Origin: Acanthosoma haemorrhoidale | Lineage: Eukaryota > Arthropoda > Insecta > Hemiptera > Acanthosomatidae | Reading direction: 5' to 3' | NCBI GenBank assembly: GCA_930367205.1 | Contig: OV884015.1 | Location: 107,758,509-107,822,508, forward strand | DNA: 64,000 nt | Part shown: positions 14,175 to 23,340 of the stretch, piece after piece | Numbering within the stretch: the stretch's first letter is position 1 | Layout of the letters: each line of letters begins with the position of its first letter | Program-made: the position numbers and the translations under genes | The notes under the pieces: generated by a model | Database searches by the model: none | What the model saw: the letters and a program-made list of their open reading frames with translations, nothing else | Told to the model about the DNA's origin: nothing

Positions 14175-15029
14175 TGTTTACGCTGAACTACCCGTGGAGT
14201 ATTATATACTTCCAAGTGATAATTCAAACACAGGTTGGTTCATTAGCATGAACTAGTGGACTGTAAATTAATGAAAATAAGAGTTGATGCCAATTCACAA
14301 TACATTTATTCTAAAATTAAACAGAATATTATATAAAAAAAAAATTTCATAAAAAAAATGAGGAGCAAAATAAAATACCATTAATAATAATAAAATTTGC
14401 CAATGTAAGACAGACTGGTTTCAAAAAATAAAAAAATGTCTTTTATTCTTAATAATTAAAGGAATTAACCAAATTCTCGTCACTTTTAGTGTATATATGA
14501 AATAAGTGTATATTCACGCAGCGGCAAGTTGCAGTTCAAGTGCTCTCGCGGGTGCGGGCTGCAAACAAAACGTAGAGCTGTCGTCATCAGGTTGAGGCTC
14601 AAAAAAAAAATCCAACCGCAGGGCGGCGATTCCAAGCTCCAAGGGGAACGTCGAATATCATATAGGTATGATTTTGGCCAAATGGCCAATCAAGTCTGAG
14701 ATCGGTACACCTCAACCCTTCAGACGTTACCTCAACACTGACGTAAATGGGCTTGGGCCCACAAGTTCCCCTACCAAAAGTCCAAAGTGCCACTGTCCTA
14801 GGTATGGAATTCTCCTTTAGGTATTTAACTTAGATTACAATTTAATCTTACGAAATAAAATTAACAGAAATTATATTATACAATCATATTTTACATGAAC
14901 AATAAAAAAAACGATTCTTATTAAGTTTTTTACGTCAGTAACAAAAATAATAAATAATTAAATCTAACAAACAAATTAATTTTTTACTTCACTTTTCCAA
15001 CAAAACAAAAACTTTATCTGGCCTTAACA
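14175..15029 (-). repeat. BEL element 3' LTR
   Basis: This 855-bp LTR starts on the plus strand with TGTTTACGCTGAAC and ends with TATCTGGCCTTAACA. By eye it matches 19028-19883 except for one A in the run before TGAGGAGC (8 A here, 9 in the other LTR). It contains a GC-richer island near 14515-14815 inside otherwise AT-rich sequence. That island encodes two overlapping short frames discussed with the solo LTR at 61879-62859. Confidence 0.95.
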
Positions 15030-15045
15030 TACCGCCCACCAAATT
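15030..15045 (-). other. Purine-rich tract before the 3' LTR
   Basis: Directly upstream of the 3' LTR, the minus strand reads TTTGGTGGGCGGTA. This G-rich stretch sits where the plus-strand primer (polypurine tract) of a retroelement belongs. It is short and interrupted, so the exact primer is uncertain. Confidence 0.5.
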
Positions 15046-15090
15046 TTCATTGAAAATTTCAAAGGTTAACATGAATTTATTGTGGCCATA

Positions 15091-15651
15091 TTAGTTGGCC
15101 CCTGTTTGTGGTAGCAATGGTGCCAATCTGGAAACAGCCCGCTTGTACTCTCCTTTTGGAGTTTTAACTTTTACCACTCTAACTATCCCACCTTTCCCAG
15201 GATAAATTTCAATTATTCGACCGGTGGGCCAATTTTGCACTGATACGTTGGGTTCTTTTAGTAAAACTAATGTTCCAACAGTCAAATCTGGCTTTGAGGA
15301 AGTCCACTTCGTCCGTTGTTGTAGACTGTTTAGGTAGTCGTAACGCCATCTTGTCCAGATGTCTTGAATGCAACGCTGTACAATTTGCCACCTCGTTAAT
15401 CTGTTTTCTGGTATGTCTGTCAAGTTAGGTGTAGGCAATGACAACAAGGGGGCCCCAATTAAAAAATGACCAGGTGACAGCACATCATATTCACTAGGAG
15501 AGGAGGAAATGGGGTACAATGGTCGAGAGTTGAGGACGGCCTCAATTTTAGCCACAAGAGTACTCAGTTTTTCAGTTTGATCAAAAATCAGAGACTTGAG
15601 AGGTGAAATGACAATAGTTGTTCCTCTGCTCAGCACCGGTGGCAGGTGATA
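15091..15651 (-). pseudogene. In-frame continuation: BLM motif Ia joined to BEL integrase C-terminus
   Basis: This segment continues the same reading frame after the single TGA at 15652-15654. Counting from the first internal Met (15636), residues 1-26 are helicase sequence with the motif Ia block TIVISPLKSLIFDQ. From about residue 27 it is the BEL integrase end: the EAVLNSRPL block, which carries the third catalytic acid, then SPGHFLIG (54-61), a TRW-RWRYDYL block (81-101), and a C-terminal beta-domain with WPTGRIIEIYPGKGGIVRVV (136-155). The stop is at 15091-15093. The catalytic D-D part of integrase is missing. It is translated only if the TGA is read through, or from a separate internal start. 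Confidence 0.82.
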
Positions 15652-16645
15652 TCACAAAGATTTACCTCCACCAGTCGGCATAAGTATAAAATAGTCGTAA
15701 TTCAACATAGCAGCATTGATGGCTTCCATTTGGTTTGGACGAAATTTATGAAGTCCAAATTTTGTGCGGAATACCTTCATCATCTCAACTGAATGTGGAT
15801 AATTTGTTAAATTGAATTCCTTGGTACTACTTTCAATAACATTTTCCATGCTACATTGTGTAGGCTCAAAGTCTTTCGGACTTTCGCTATAACTAAATGA
15901 TGTATGAGAAATGTTAGCAGTTTTTGTAGGTTTAGAAAACACAGGGGTGTATTGAGTCATTAGTTCTTCATCTCTAGGAAATGACATATTCGATGCTTGA
16001 GGCGTTGAATTTAGAAATGACATATTCGATGCTTGAGGCGTTGAATTTAGAAATGACATATTCGATGCTTGTGGCGTTGAATTTGGAAATGAGATACTCG
16101 ATGACTGTGGTGTTGTGGATAAATGTGGAGCCAAGTTTGCCTTAAGTTCATTTCTATTATTAACAATCGCCTGATCAACAGGTCTTGCAGGTACTTTGAC
16201 TGGTAAAGCTCTATTTTCTTTATCGGAGAAATTTGAACTGAAACTATTCAAATTTTCAATATTTTGAGCACTGGGCCGCATCGGATTGGAATTTTCAGAT
16301 GGCAATGGTTTTCTAGAGGCAGAATTTGCACCGCTTGAAACAGAAGGACTCGTGCTCATGAGCAGTTTTGAAGGTTGTTTTAATTTGAAACCTCCGACAG
16401 AAGGTGATTTAGTTTGTTTAACAAAACCATCTTGTGGCGCGTCCTCGAAATAACTATTTGATAGTTCTTCCCCACTTCTGCTGAAACTATATGGTGCTCT
16501 AATAATATCTGATTCTTGGGACATTTGACCGTTCAGGGGAAAATCCGAGTCTATACTATCAACAAGATTAACTGTACTAAGTTCAGAACGGACTGAATTC
16601 TTGTTTAATAAACAAGAATTCGAACCTTGAGGTAAAGCAAATGAA
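15558..16645 (-). other. BLM-like: Captured BLM/RecQ helicase segment (about 1.09 kb)
   Basis: The stretch lies between the BEL pol linker and the BEL integrase C-terminus and stays in frame with both. The firm part is its last 75 or so residues, which match the start of the BLM-family RecQ core: the FGLHKFRPNQMEAINAA block before motif I, Walker A TGGGKS, and motif Ia ISPLKSL. The preceding 280 residues are low-complexity, like the disordered N-terminus of BLM proteins, and I infer from contiguity that they share this origin. No intron is visible, so capture from processed RNA is likely. Motifs II-VI are absent, so it cannot be an active helicase. Confidence 0.78.
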
Positions 16646-18846
16646 TCCCTTTTGATCATATCATTATCCAAATAATCTTGCAAAACTGCTGAATATTCTT
16701 TTCGTTTAAGCGGATGATTATTAAAATCAAATTCCAAACGTTGAAATCTTTTTTGAGCCACGTTACGAGAATTGTTAAAATATATAGAACGTTCGTCCCT
16801 GAAGGGCAACTGTACAATATAGCGCCCACTTTCATTGCGAGAGTGTGTCTTCGAAAAGTGGGATTCACATTTAACGTCGTCAGGATTCTCCAGACTGATG
16901 TGTTCGAGTTCTTCGATTTTCCAAACTTTCTCTATAATAGAATTTAGGGACTCGTCTGTGGTCAATAGTACCCTTTGTGGTGAGTGTGAGTTATTATCAG
17001 GTAAGGATCCTAAGATTACTCCTCCAAATACTGTATTTAAAATATTGGGACAACTAGAGGCTTTGTTGAAATTGCTGAGAATATCCAGAAATAAATCTGC
17101 TCCTAAAAGGAAATCTATAGGACCTGGTTTCCAAAAGGAAGGGTCCGATAGATCCTCACAACTTAATTGTCTCCTAATTTGCTCAGAAATTGGCTGAGAA
17201 GGCATATTATTGCTTATTTGCTGAATAATTACAGCATTTGTTCTCAACTTTGGATTATCAGAGTTTAATGGAACCAAGATACAGTCTACTTGCTGAGACC
17301 CTCCAGCAATAGGGCTGCTTGCAAATCCACAGAGTCTGTGGGGGTTGTGAGAGGGGATCAATTTCAATTTTTTAGCACATGAAGCCGTAATAAATGAACG
17401 TTGTGCTCCACTGTCAATTACAATTCTTATTTGATGATAGTTACCTACATTGTCTTTTATTCTAGCCAAAGCAGTACCAAGTAAAACGTTTACCTTTCCA
17501 TCTAGAGAAGTGGAAAAAACAGCACTTCTAGATGTATCAGTTGCAACCTGACAATGTTCCGAAACTGGATTCAAAGAATTATTTTTAAATTCTTCCTCAA
17601 CAGGAAGTGCAGGTATAACCGAGTTACCCCAGTGCAATAAGGAATGGTGTTTTTTATTACAATAGCGACATAATTTATTTGACTGGCAATCAACATTTTT
17701 ATGATTTTCAGAAAGGCAATTGGAACATACATTCAATGGCTTTAATTTATTAAAACGTTTATATGGACTAAGCTCCAAGAATTTAGGGCAACGATACAAC
17801 ACATGCTTTTCCCTACATAAGGGACAGGAGTGAGAAATTCGTTGTCCTGACGAGTAAAAAATTTGTTTCACCCCTTTAGGGTAAGTTTTATTGCTATTCC
17901 AATAACTGGACTCACTTGGGGTAGATAAAGCTTGAGATTGAAATGCAACACATTGCTGAGAAATTAGGTCAACTAGATTTTGGAAAGAAGGAAGTTCCTC
18001 CTTCACTGATTGTAAAGTCTCAAACCGCTCACGGGTTTTGGGGTCTAGCAGTCTTAGTGCAAAGGTAAGCAAAACAAACCCAGATTCATCCTCAATTTCT
18101 AAATGTTTGAATGCTGTTACACTCTCTAGCACAATCTCTGAAAATCGTTCCAAAGAAGTTAAATTACATTGTTGTAATGGCTTGAAAGTAAAAATTCTTG
18201 CAAGCAAATTGGTAGCTTGAATTCGTTTGTTGTCATACCGTTTCGTCAAACTGAGCCACGCCTGTGGATAATCAGGGGCAGTAATTGGAATGGATGCCAC
18301 ACATTGCAGGGCAGGGCCTTTTAAGGACGATTTGAGGTAATGAAACTTTTGAATAGGCGATAAGGATCGATTTTCATGAATTAATGAAACATAAGTGTCT
18401 TTGAATGAAGTCCACTTTGTCAGCTCACCGTGAAAGGAAGGAAGATTTATAGAGGGCAGTTTGAATAAGGGATTTTGGGTTTCCGTTGAAGATGAATTCA
18501 ACGTTTGATCTAGGGTTGATTGTTCTCGGTCAAGTGATAACGCTTCATAAAAATGATTGCGAACCTCCTTTCTTATCCTGTCATACTCAGTGCAATCTTT
18601 GTCTAGTAATTTAGCATATCGTTTCACATCTGTGACAGTTTTGTTAAACTTTTGGAAAGTAGCGTCTAATCGTGATAGTCTAGCTTTAAAAACAGGAAGT
18701 TGTTCTGAATTTTCAGTTACAGCATGACCTAATTCCTTTGTTTCTTTTATATCGTCCCTTAAGTCCTCAAATTCGTCATGTAGGGTACTCCACGTTCCTT
18801 CATAGTCTGGTTTGTCAACTTTTGGACCCATTTTTAGTTTAAACAA
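15652..18846 (-). CDS. BEL Gag-protease fused to BLM-like helicase start
   Basis: The frame encodes 1064 residues, ending at a TGA. Residues about 1-410 are BEL-type Gag: a helical N-terminus, the conserved LPSINLPSFHGELTKW block (130-145), and three zinc clusters, CPLC-H-YRC (341-353), a CX2CX4HX4C knuckle (374-387) and CRYC-HH-H (393-405). Residues about 450-610 are the aspartic protease domain, with catalytic DSGAQRSFI at 478-486 and LLGADLF at 580-586. Residues 658-727 are the linker that normally leads into reverse transcriptase (THSRNESGRYIVQLPF). After about residue 735 the BEL similarity stops. A Ser/Asn/Pro-rich tract follows, with four 12-residue repeats near 920-960, and then a RecQ/BLM block (1020-1064) with VFRTKFGLHKFRPNQ and FILMPTGGGKSL. 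The RT, RNase H and integrase catalytic domains are absent. The first ATG is supported by its position about 180 bp inside the 5' LTR. Confidence 0.88.
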   Translation of the reverse strand: MFKLKMGPKVDKPDYEGTWSTLHDEFEDLRDDIKETKELGHAVTENSEQLPVFKARLSRLDATFQKFNKTVTDVKRYAKLLDKDCTEYDRIRKEVRNHFYEALSLDREQSTLDQTLNSSSTETQNPLFKLPSINLPSFHGELTKWTSFKDTYVSLIHENRSLSPIQKFHYLKSSLKGPALQCVASIPITAPDYPQAWLSLTKRYDNKRIQATNLLARIFTFKPLQQCNLTSLERFSEIVLESVTAFKHLEIEDESGFVLLTFALRLLDPKTRERFETLQSVKEELPSFQNLVDLISQQCVAFQSQALSTPSESSYWNSNKTYPKGVKQIFYSSGQRISHSCPLCREKHVLYRCPKFLELSPYKRFNKLKPLNVCSNCLSENHKNVDCQSNKLCRYCNKKHHSLLHWGNSVIPALPVEEEFKNNSLNPVSEHCQVATDTSRSAVFSTSLDGKVNVLLGTALARIKDNVGNYHQIRIVIDSGAQRSFITASCAKKLKLIPSHNPHRLCGFASSPIAGGSQQVDCILVPLNSDNPKLRTNAVIIQQISNNMPSQPISEQIRRQLSCEDLSDPSFWKPGPIDFLLGADLFLDILSNFNKASSCPNILNTVFGGVILGSLPDNNSHSPQRVLLTTDESLNSIIEKVWKIEELEHISLENPDDVKCESHFSKTHSRNESGRYIVQLPFRDERSIYFNNSRNVAQKRFQRLEFDFNNHPLKRKEYSAVLQDYLDNDMIKRDSFALPQGSNSCLLNKNSVRSELSTVNLVDSIDSDFPLNGQMSQESDIIRAPYSFSRSGEELSNSYFEDAPQDGFVKQTKSPSVGGFKLKQPSKLLMSTSPSVSSGANSASRKPLPSENSNPMRPSAQNIENLNSFSSNFSDKENRALPVKVPARPVDQAIVNNRNELKANLAPHLSTTPQSSSISFPNSTPQASNMSFLNSTPQASNMSFLNSTPQASNMSFPRDEELMTQYTPVFSKPTKTANISHTSFSYSESPKDFEPTQCSMENVIESSTKEFNLTNYPHSVEMMKVFRTKFGLHKFRPNQMEAINAAMLNYDYFILMPTGGGKSL
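15981..16124 (-). repeat. 36-bp coding tandem repeat
   Basis: Four units with an exact 36-bp period start at 15981, 16017, 16053 and 16089; the last is diverged. They encode the 12-residue repeat NSTPQASNMSFL within the inferred BLM N-terminal tract. Because the period is a multiple of three, copy number can change without breaking the frame. Confidence 0.9.
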
Positions 18847-19005
18847 AAAAAATAAAAAATTTAAAAAAATTAATTAAAATGCAAATAACGATAGGTTTCC
18901 CAACTGGCACCTAACAATTGCTGAAATGTGTAAATTACATGCAATTAAACGTAAATTAAATAGTTAATCTAAAGATTAAATAAATAAATGCTAGAATGTA
19001 TTGTG

Positions 19006-19023
19006 ATCCGGCCCGGAGGACCA
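19006..19023 (-). other. Primer-binding site (tRNA-Tyr-like)
   Basis: Four bases inside the 5' LTR, the minus strand reads TGGTCCTCCGGGCCGGAT. This is complementary to a tRNA 3' end ATCCGGCCCGGAGGACCA. The ATCCGGC...GAGGACCA pattern resembles animal tRNA-Tyr 3' ends, but I recall that only approximately. The position and the TGG start are what a reverse-transcription primer site requires. Confidence 0.75.
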
Positions 19024-19027
19024 ATTA

Positions 19028-19883
19028 TGTTTACGCTGAACTACCCGTGGAGTATTATATACTTCCAAGTGATAATTCAAACACAGGTTGGTTCATTAGC
19101 ATGAACTAGTGGACTGTAAATTAATGAAAATAAGAGTTGATGCCAATTCACAATACATTTATTCTAAAATTAAACAGAATATTATATAAAAAAAAAATTT
19201 CATAAAAAAAAATGAGGAGCAAAATAAAATACCATTAATAATAATAAAATTTGCCAATGTAAGACAGACTGGTTTCAAAAAATAAAAAAATGTCTTTTAT
19301 TCTTAATAATTAAAGGAATTAACCAAATTCTCGTCACTTTTAGTGTATATATGAAATAAGTGTATATTCACGCAGCGGCAAGTTGCAGTTCAAGTGCTCT
19401 CGCGGGTGCGGGCTGCAAACAAAACGTAGAGCTGTCGTCATCAGGTTGAGGCTCAAAAAAAAAATCCAACCGCAGGGCGGCGATTCCAAGCTCCAAGGGG
19501 AACGTCGAATATCATATAGGTATGATTTTGGCCAAATGGCCAATCAAGTCTGAGATCGGTACACCTCAACCCTTCAGACGTTACCTCAACACTGACGTAA
19601 ATGGGCTTGGGCCCACAAGTTCCCCTACCAAAAGTCCAAAGTGCCACTGTCCTAGGTATGGAATTCTCCTTTAGGTATTTAACTTAGATTACAATTTAAT
19701 CTTACGAAATAAAATTAACAGAAATTATATTATACAATCATATTTTACATGAACAATAAAAAAAACGATTCTTATTAAGTTTTTTACGTCAGTAACAAAA
19801 ATAATAAATAATTAAATCTAACAAACAAATTAATTTTTTACTTCACTTTTCCAACAAAACAAAAACTTTATCTGGCCTTAACA
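19028..19883 (-). repeat. BEL element 5' LTR
   Basis: This 856-bp LTR would carry the promoter for minus-strand transcription through the element. It matches the 3' LTR apart from one homopolymer base. The two LTRs are identical at insertion and then diverge, so this copy is young. Confidence 0.95.
19453..19647 (-). other. LTR-internal open frame, shifted copy
   Basis: This 64-codon frame starts MALWTFGRGTCGPK and ends at a T10 run (A10 on the plus strand). The identical frame lies in the other LTR at 14599-14793. In the solo LTR the run is T8, and the frame continues to 98 codons. It lies in the GC-richer island of the LTR. Whether it is translated is unknown, and it may be fortuitous. Confidence 0.4.
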
Positions 19884-19888
19884 CAATC
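19884..19888. repeat. Target-site duplication, right
   Basis: CAATC lies immediately outside the right LTR and pairs with 14170-14174. The intact pair shows that both element ends come from a single insertion event. Confidence 0.9.
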
Positions 19889-19924
19889 ATTAACAGATAT
19901 AACTAATTGCAGTAAATAGAACAG

Positions 19925-20015
19925 ATTATAAAAATAGTGTTATTGTCTTTCCACAACTTATAACTTCTTTTATAATGAAATAGCGCTTTTGACAGCTCTG
20001 AGCTGTTATTATACT
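19925..20015. repeat. Short dispersed repeat, inverted partner of about 30415-30500
   Basis: The segment reads GTTATTGTCTTTCCACAACT, then after a gap GACAGCTCTGAGCTGT. The reverse complement of 30415-30500 carries a similar series (TTATTGTCTTTCCACAACT, then GACAGCTCTAAACTGTC). These are probably termini of one old element family, which I cannot name. Confidence 0.45.
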
Positions 20016-20129
20016 GTTGTGGCCACATCTTAATTACAAATAATTAGATGTTCCCCTCTTCTCGACCTAAAACATATCTATCTATGTTTCCATATTTTAA
20101 TAATAAAGCATATGACGTCAGTCAAGGGG

Positions 20130-20590
20130 GAGAAGCTAGTGGGGAAAACAACCGCAGGTGGGGGAACCATCCCCACCACGGCTGGCCTGCCTATATAACC
20201 CGGCTGTCTTAGGGCAGTCGAACCGGCACTTGGAACACTGCTCTCTCTCTGCACTGGTGCTTGCTGCTCTACTCAAAGCATGGGATTCTCATTCAACTAC
20301 CTCTGCATCTCTCTATCCTAACCTCGCTATGTTTTAGTCCGGCTTTGTCAGACCTCACACCTTCCTAATGGGAATCTCTGCCTTCGTTTCACTAAAACTA
20401 GCACCTCCTTGGAACATACATGGAGAGAAATAAGCTGCCCACCGACTAGGCCGCCAGCAAGGGTGAAAGATTACAGGTCCACCCATCTTATCTCTTTCTT
20501 GGCGCTCGTCGGACAGCGGGTAGAGGGTGTAGCGACCCTAGCCCGCGGCGGGTGTCCCCACTTTAGGGATACTCAGTTATCTGAGCTCGA
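20130..20590 (+). repeat. Promoter-bearing dispersed repeat, copy 1 (LTR-like)
   Basis: A TATA-like CTATATAACC (20191) is followed by a segment shared with 36036-36450 and 41012-41470. Shared landmarks are TTTTAGTCCGGCTTTGTCAG, TGGGAATCTCTGCCTTCGT and CTAAAACTAGCACCTCCTTGG. The order of TATA box and conserved transcribed-type sequence suggests the R-U5 part of an LTR or another promoter-carrying repeat. I found no convincing TG/CA ends or target duplication. Confidence 0.55.
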
Positions 20591-20639
20591 CAATTATTAT
20601 ACGTAACTATGGTTACTTTTTAAAAAATTTCCTTCTATT

Positions 20640-22425
20640 CTACTATAAATAAAACGCAAAAAATAAAGTCCAAAAATACAACACGTATGTAGTAAATAAC
20701 TAAAATTCAAAAACCATCAAGTAGCCATTAAACCCGTCAAAAATCATTAAAAACTTTTTCAACTAGTCTTAAAATTATAAAAACCTACTTAAAACACGAC
20801 TATATATATCAATAATCCTAAGGCTGCTCGCCCGATAAGTTATATGGGATATTTAGCTAGTATCTTTTAACCAGGGCTGCTACATACACGCTCCTCACTC
20901 TACGACTGACTTTGTCCATATTAGGAAGTCGGTGATGAATGTGGGACTGCCACGAGCGAATTATACAATTCAGAATGGTTTGCGTTCGACAAAATGCATA
21001 TATTTCTCTACTTCATTGGCACCATAACAAAATTAGCAGAAATTATTGTTTAAAGAGGCTGCAATCTATAATAAATTAAAGTAGGTGTGCAAATTTATGA
21101 TTTATTTAAAAAAATAGAGCTATTTTCTAGTAAATGTCTGTTTCATAGTTTGCATTATAAACATTACTACATACTGATGAATTAACAATACTTGTCTTGT
21201 CGAGATAACTAAGTGTGTAGTGAAATACTTAGGGAAGGTGTTGCAAATAGCCTTAGATACTTCACCTAGGTTACTAGCCGCCTTCTTTAACCACTTAATG
21301 ACGGAGTGAAATGGAAAAAAATGGCCAAAAAATACGACTTACTTTTTTCATGTCTTTTATTTAGGTTATAATGAGATGATATATATAAAAAAAAATAAAA
21401 AAAAAGCGATATATTGTTTAATTTATGGTCAAAACAACAAAGTTCATTAAATGATTAATCCGGATTATGAAGGGGTCCAATAAAATAGTGTAGCCTTATA
21501 CGAATGTTATGTTTTTACAAATAGCGATTTCGACAGTTCTAATCTACGATGGAGACAAACCAAATTCTACCAGAAGCAACCATGGCAACAGTCATTAAAT
21601 ATAATGTATATTCAAATTAACAGTACTCAACTGTTCTTAGTTTGATAGGACCCTTCTATTTTAATAAAATTAATTTTTTTTTAATTCGAAATTTGACTCG
21701 TATGTACCAAATAATTAAAAAATAAAAAAACTACTAGCATTAAAAGCATAACATTACATCAATCTTTAACCTAATTGATTTTTTGGGAAAACTCAAACCT
21801 TTTCAAACAATTAACATCACTTTTAACTTTAAATTATGTTGTTCTCTTCTCCGTCTCACTATGACTTCATTTAGCAACTGTGGAGGAATGGTTTCTGACT
21901 GTGTCTACTGCTTGTGATATTTCTTCCGTTTTATTTATATTATCCGATATTAAGGAATATAATTTTATTTCAATATTTTCCATGCTATTAATTAATCTTT
22001 TATCGTTTGTATGGTGTAGCAATGCTGACGCACAACAGAATCGGTATTTAAATCATTTCGTATGTATTGGAAGTACATCACATCACATCACATCACTGCC
22101 GACGCACATGCTATTGTGTGCATGTTGGTATTCTGATAGTGCAAATAGACTGGGAAACACAATATTGTTTTCTTGAATACCATGAGATTGGATTTACACA
22201 ATGATACACAACACACCATCTTGTAATTTTTTCGTTGGTAATCTCTTGTGCCCCAATCTGCATCTGAGTTAACAGATTCTGTGACCCTTTCTTGGGAAAT
22301 GTAAGGCAGACATTTAATAATAGATAAGAGAACCTATCAGTTCTCTGTATGACAAATTTTTATTGATTTTTGTGTAATGTCTACTTAGAAGTTGTCTTCC
22401 ATAGGTGTATCCACCATAGTTTTTC
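20640..22425. other. AT-rich intergenic sequence
   Basis: I see no gene. A short CATCA microsatellite lies near 22077-22096. A 98-codon plus-strand frame at 21880-22176 has no recognisable motif, and I treat it as chance. Confidence 0.55.
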
Positions 22426-22429
22426 CTTT

Positions 22430-22790
22430 ATCCATATCCATACCTTTTTATCACCTGTAATACTTATGTCATCGACCCATATGAGTAGAAAATCATTGTT
22501 ACCTTTATACAAGCATTTAGTTCTGTGTTTTCTTTATTCTTACATTCAGGATTAGTTACATTTCTAGGTCCCTTGTTGTCATTTTCAATTAAATCTTGAG
22601 GTTTTTCATTTTCTCGGGTTTCACTTTCTTTAGGCATCTGTGGTTGTTCTTTTGAAAATTCCTTAGGGTTATAAACATAATTATTTGTATCCAAGGTGAC
22701 ATCTCTTGTAATCATTATTTGGTTACTTTTTGGAATCCATATCCATCCATTGTTCATCAGAATACAATGCGATTTTTTGCATTTCTCACA
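22430..22790 (-). pseudogene. Copia (Ty1) pol relic with internal deletion
   Basis: On the minus strand, the frame 22757-22464 begins with NNGWIWIPKSNQIMITRDV, which matches the Ty1/copia integrase end where a G-rich start, an I-P-K segment and I-RDV precede an acidic/proline linker. The linker (KEQPQMPKESETRENEKPQ) follows. In an adjacent frame come CLYKGNND and FLLIWVDDISITGDKK, the copia reverse-transcriptase block around the catalytic VDD (about 22468-22513). About 200 residues of RT that should lie between linker and VDD are missing, and the frame shifts there. It is a dead, internally deleted fragment. Confidence 0.72.
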
Positions 22791-23027
22791 ATCTATTCTT
22801 TACACGCCCGATTTATTTTTATTTTCCAAAATTACTTCTTTTTTAAGATCACAACTTAATCATTCTTATAATTGTTCTATTTTTATTTTAATACAAGTAT
22901 TATTCATTCTCTATATAAATTACATAACGTTTACAGGAAGGAGACAAAAGTAATTAGCTACAGTAGTATATAGTAGAGTAAAATTTAATTTTTGTATTTC
23001 TCAAATTTTTTTCTTTATTTGTTTCAG

Positions 23028-23122
23028 GCCCTAAGTCTGCTAACGACCGCCCATCGCCTTCATGGGGACTACTGGCCGCAGCAATAGCAGTCACACTATT
23101 AATCCAAAAGACAAAAAGATAA
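23028..23122 (+). CDS. Possible last exon with hydrophobic C-terminal tail
   Basis: A T-rich tract ending TTTATTTGTTTCAG (AG at 23026-23027) makes a strong-looking 3' splice acceptor. The following 30 codons are open and GC-richer than their surroundings: PKSANDRPSPSWGLLAAA, then a hydrophobic run to LLIQKTKR, and TAA at 23120-23122. The first codon would be split across the junction, with two bases here. The tail of about 16 hydrophobic residues with a basic end would suit a tail anchor or a GPI-type signal. AATAAA signals follow at 23301 and 23311. Upstream exons are not identifiable and I cannot name the protein. A chance open frame remains possible. Confidence 0.4.
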
Positions 23123-23340
23123 CCGTCTGCTCAATGAACTTGTTTTATTTTTTTCATTTGTTTCTATTGTAAATTGAATTGAATTTTGAGAATATATTCA
23201 ATATATATGTTGTACATGTTGTTAGATTACAAAAAAGTTTTAATGACATTAAATCTTATTGAGTATTTCTAAGGATCAAATGGATGTTATATAATCCCTA
23301 AATAAATGTTAATAAAGTACTTAGAATAATGTAACGTTAG
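23123..23340 (+). other. Possible 3' UTR of the candidate exon
   Basis: AT-rich sequence follows the TAA, with two overlapping-type polyadenylation signals, AATAAATGTT (23301) and AATAAAGTAC (23311). The assignment depends wholly on the exon call. Confidence 0.3.

Larger units (their letters stand above)
14175..19883 (-). mobile_element. BEL/Pao LTR retrotransposon carrying a BLM helicase segment
   Basis: This is a complete LTR-to-LTR insertion of 5709 bp, transcribed on the minus strand. Its parts are the 5' LTR (19028-19883), a primer-binding site (19006-19023), one long reading frame with a single internal TGA (15091-18846), a short purine-rich tract before the 3' LTR, and the 3' LTR (14175-15029). 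The target duplication CAATC is present at 14170-14174 and 19884-19888. LTRs start TGTT and end ACA in either reading. The frame encodes BEL-type Gag and protease. Reverse transcriptase, RNase H and the first two integrase aspartates are missing and are replaced by a RecQ/BLM-like helicase segment. The element must therefore be non-autonomous. The near-identical LTRs point to very recent insertion. Confidence 0.93.

Noticed and set aside
15652..15654. Selenocysteine at the TGA
   Set aside because: RecQ proteins have no known selenocysteine there, and I saw no evidence of a SECIS element. A point mutation is simpler.
16656..17197. Short frames on both strands inside the BEL coding region
   Set aside because: They are shadows of the long Gag-protease frame.
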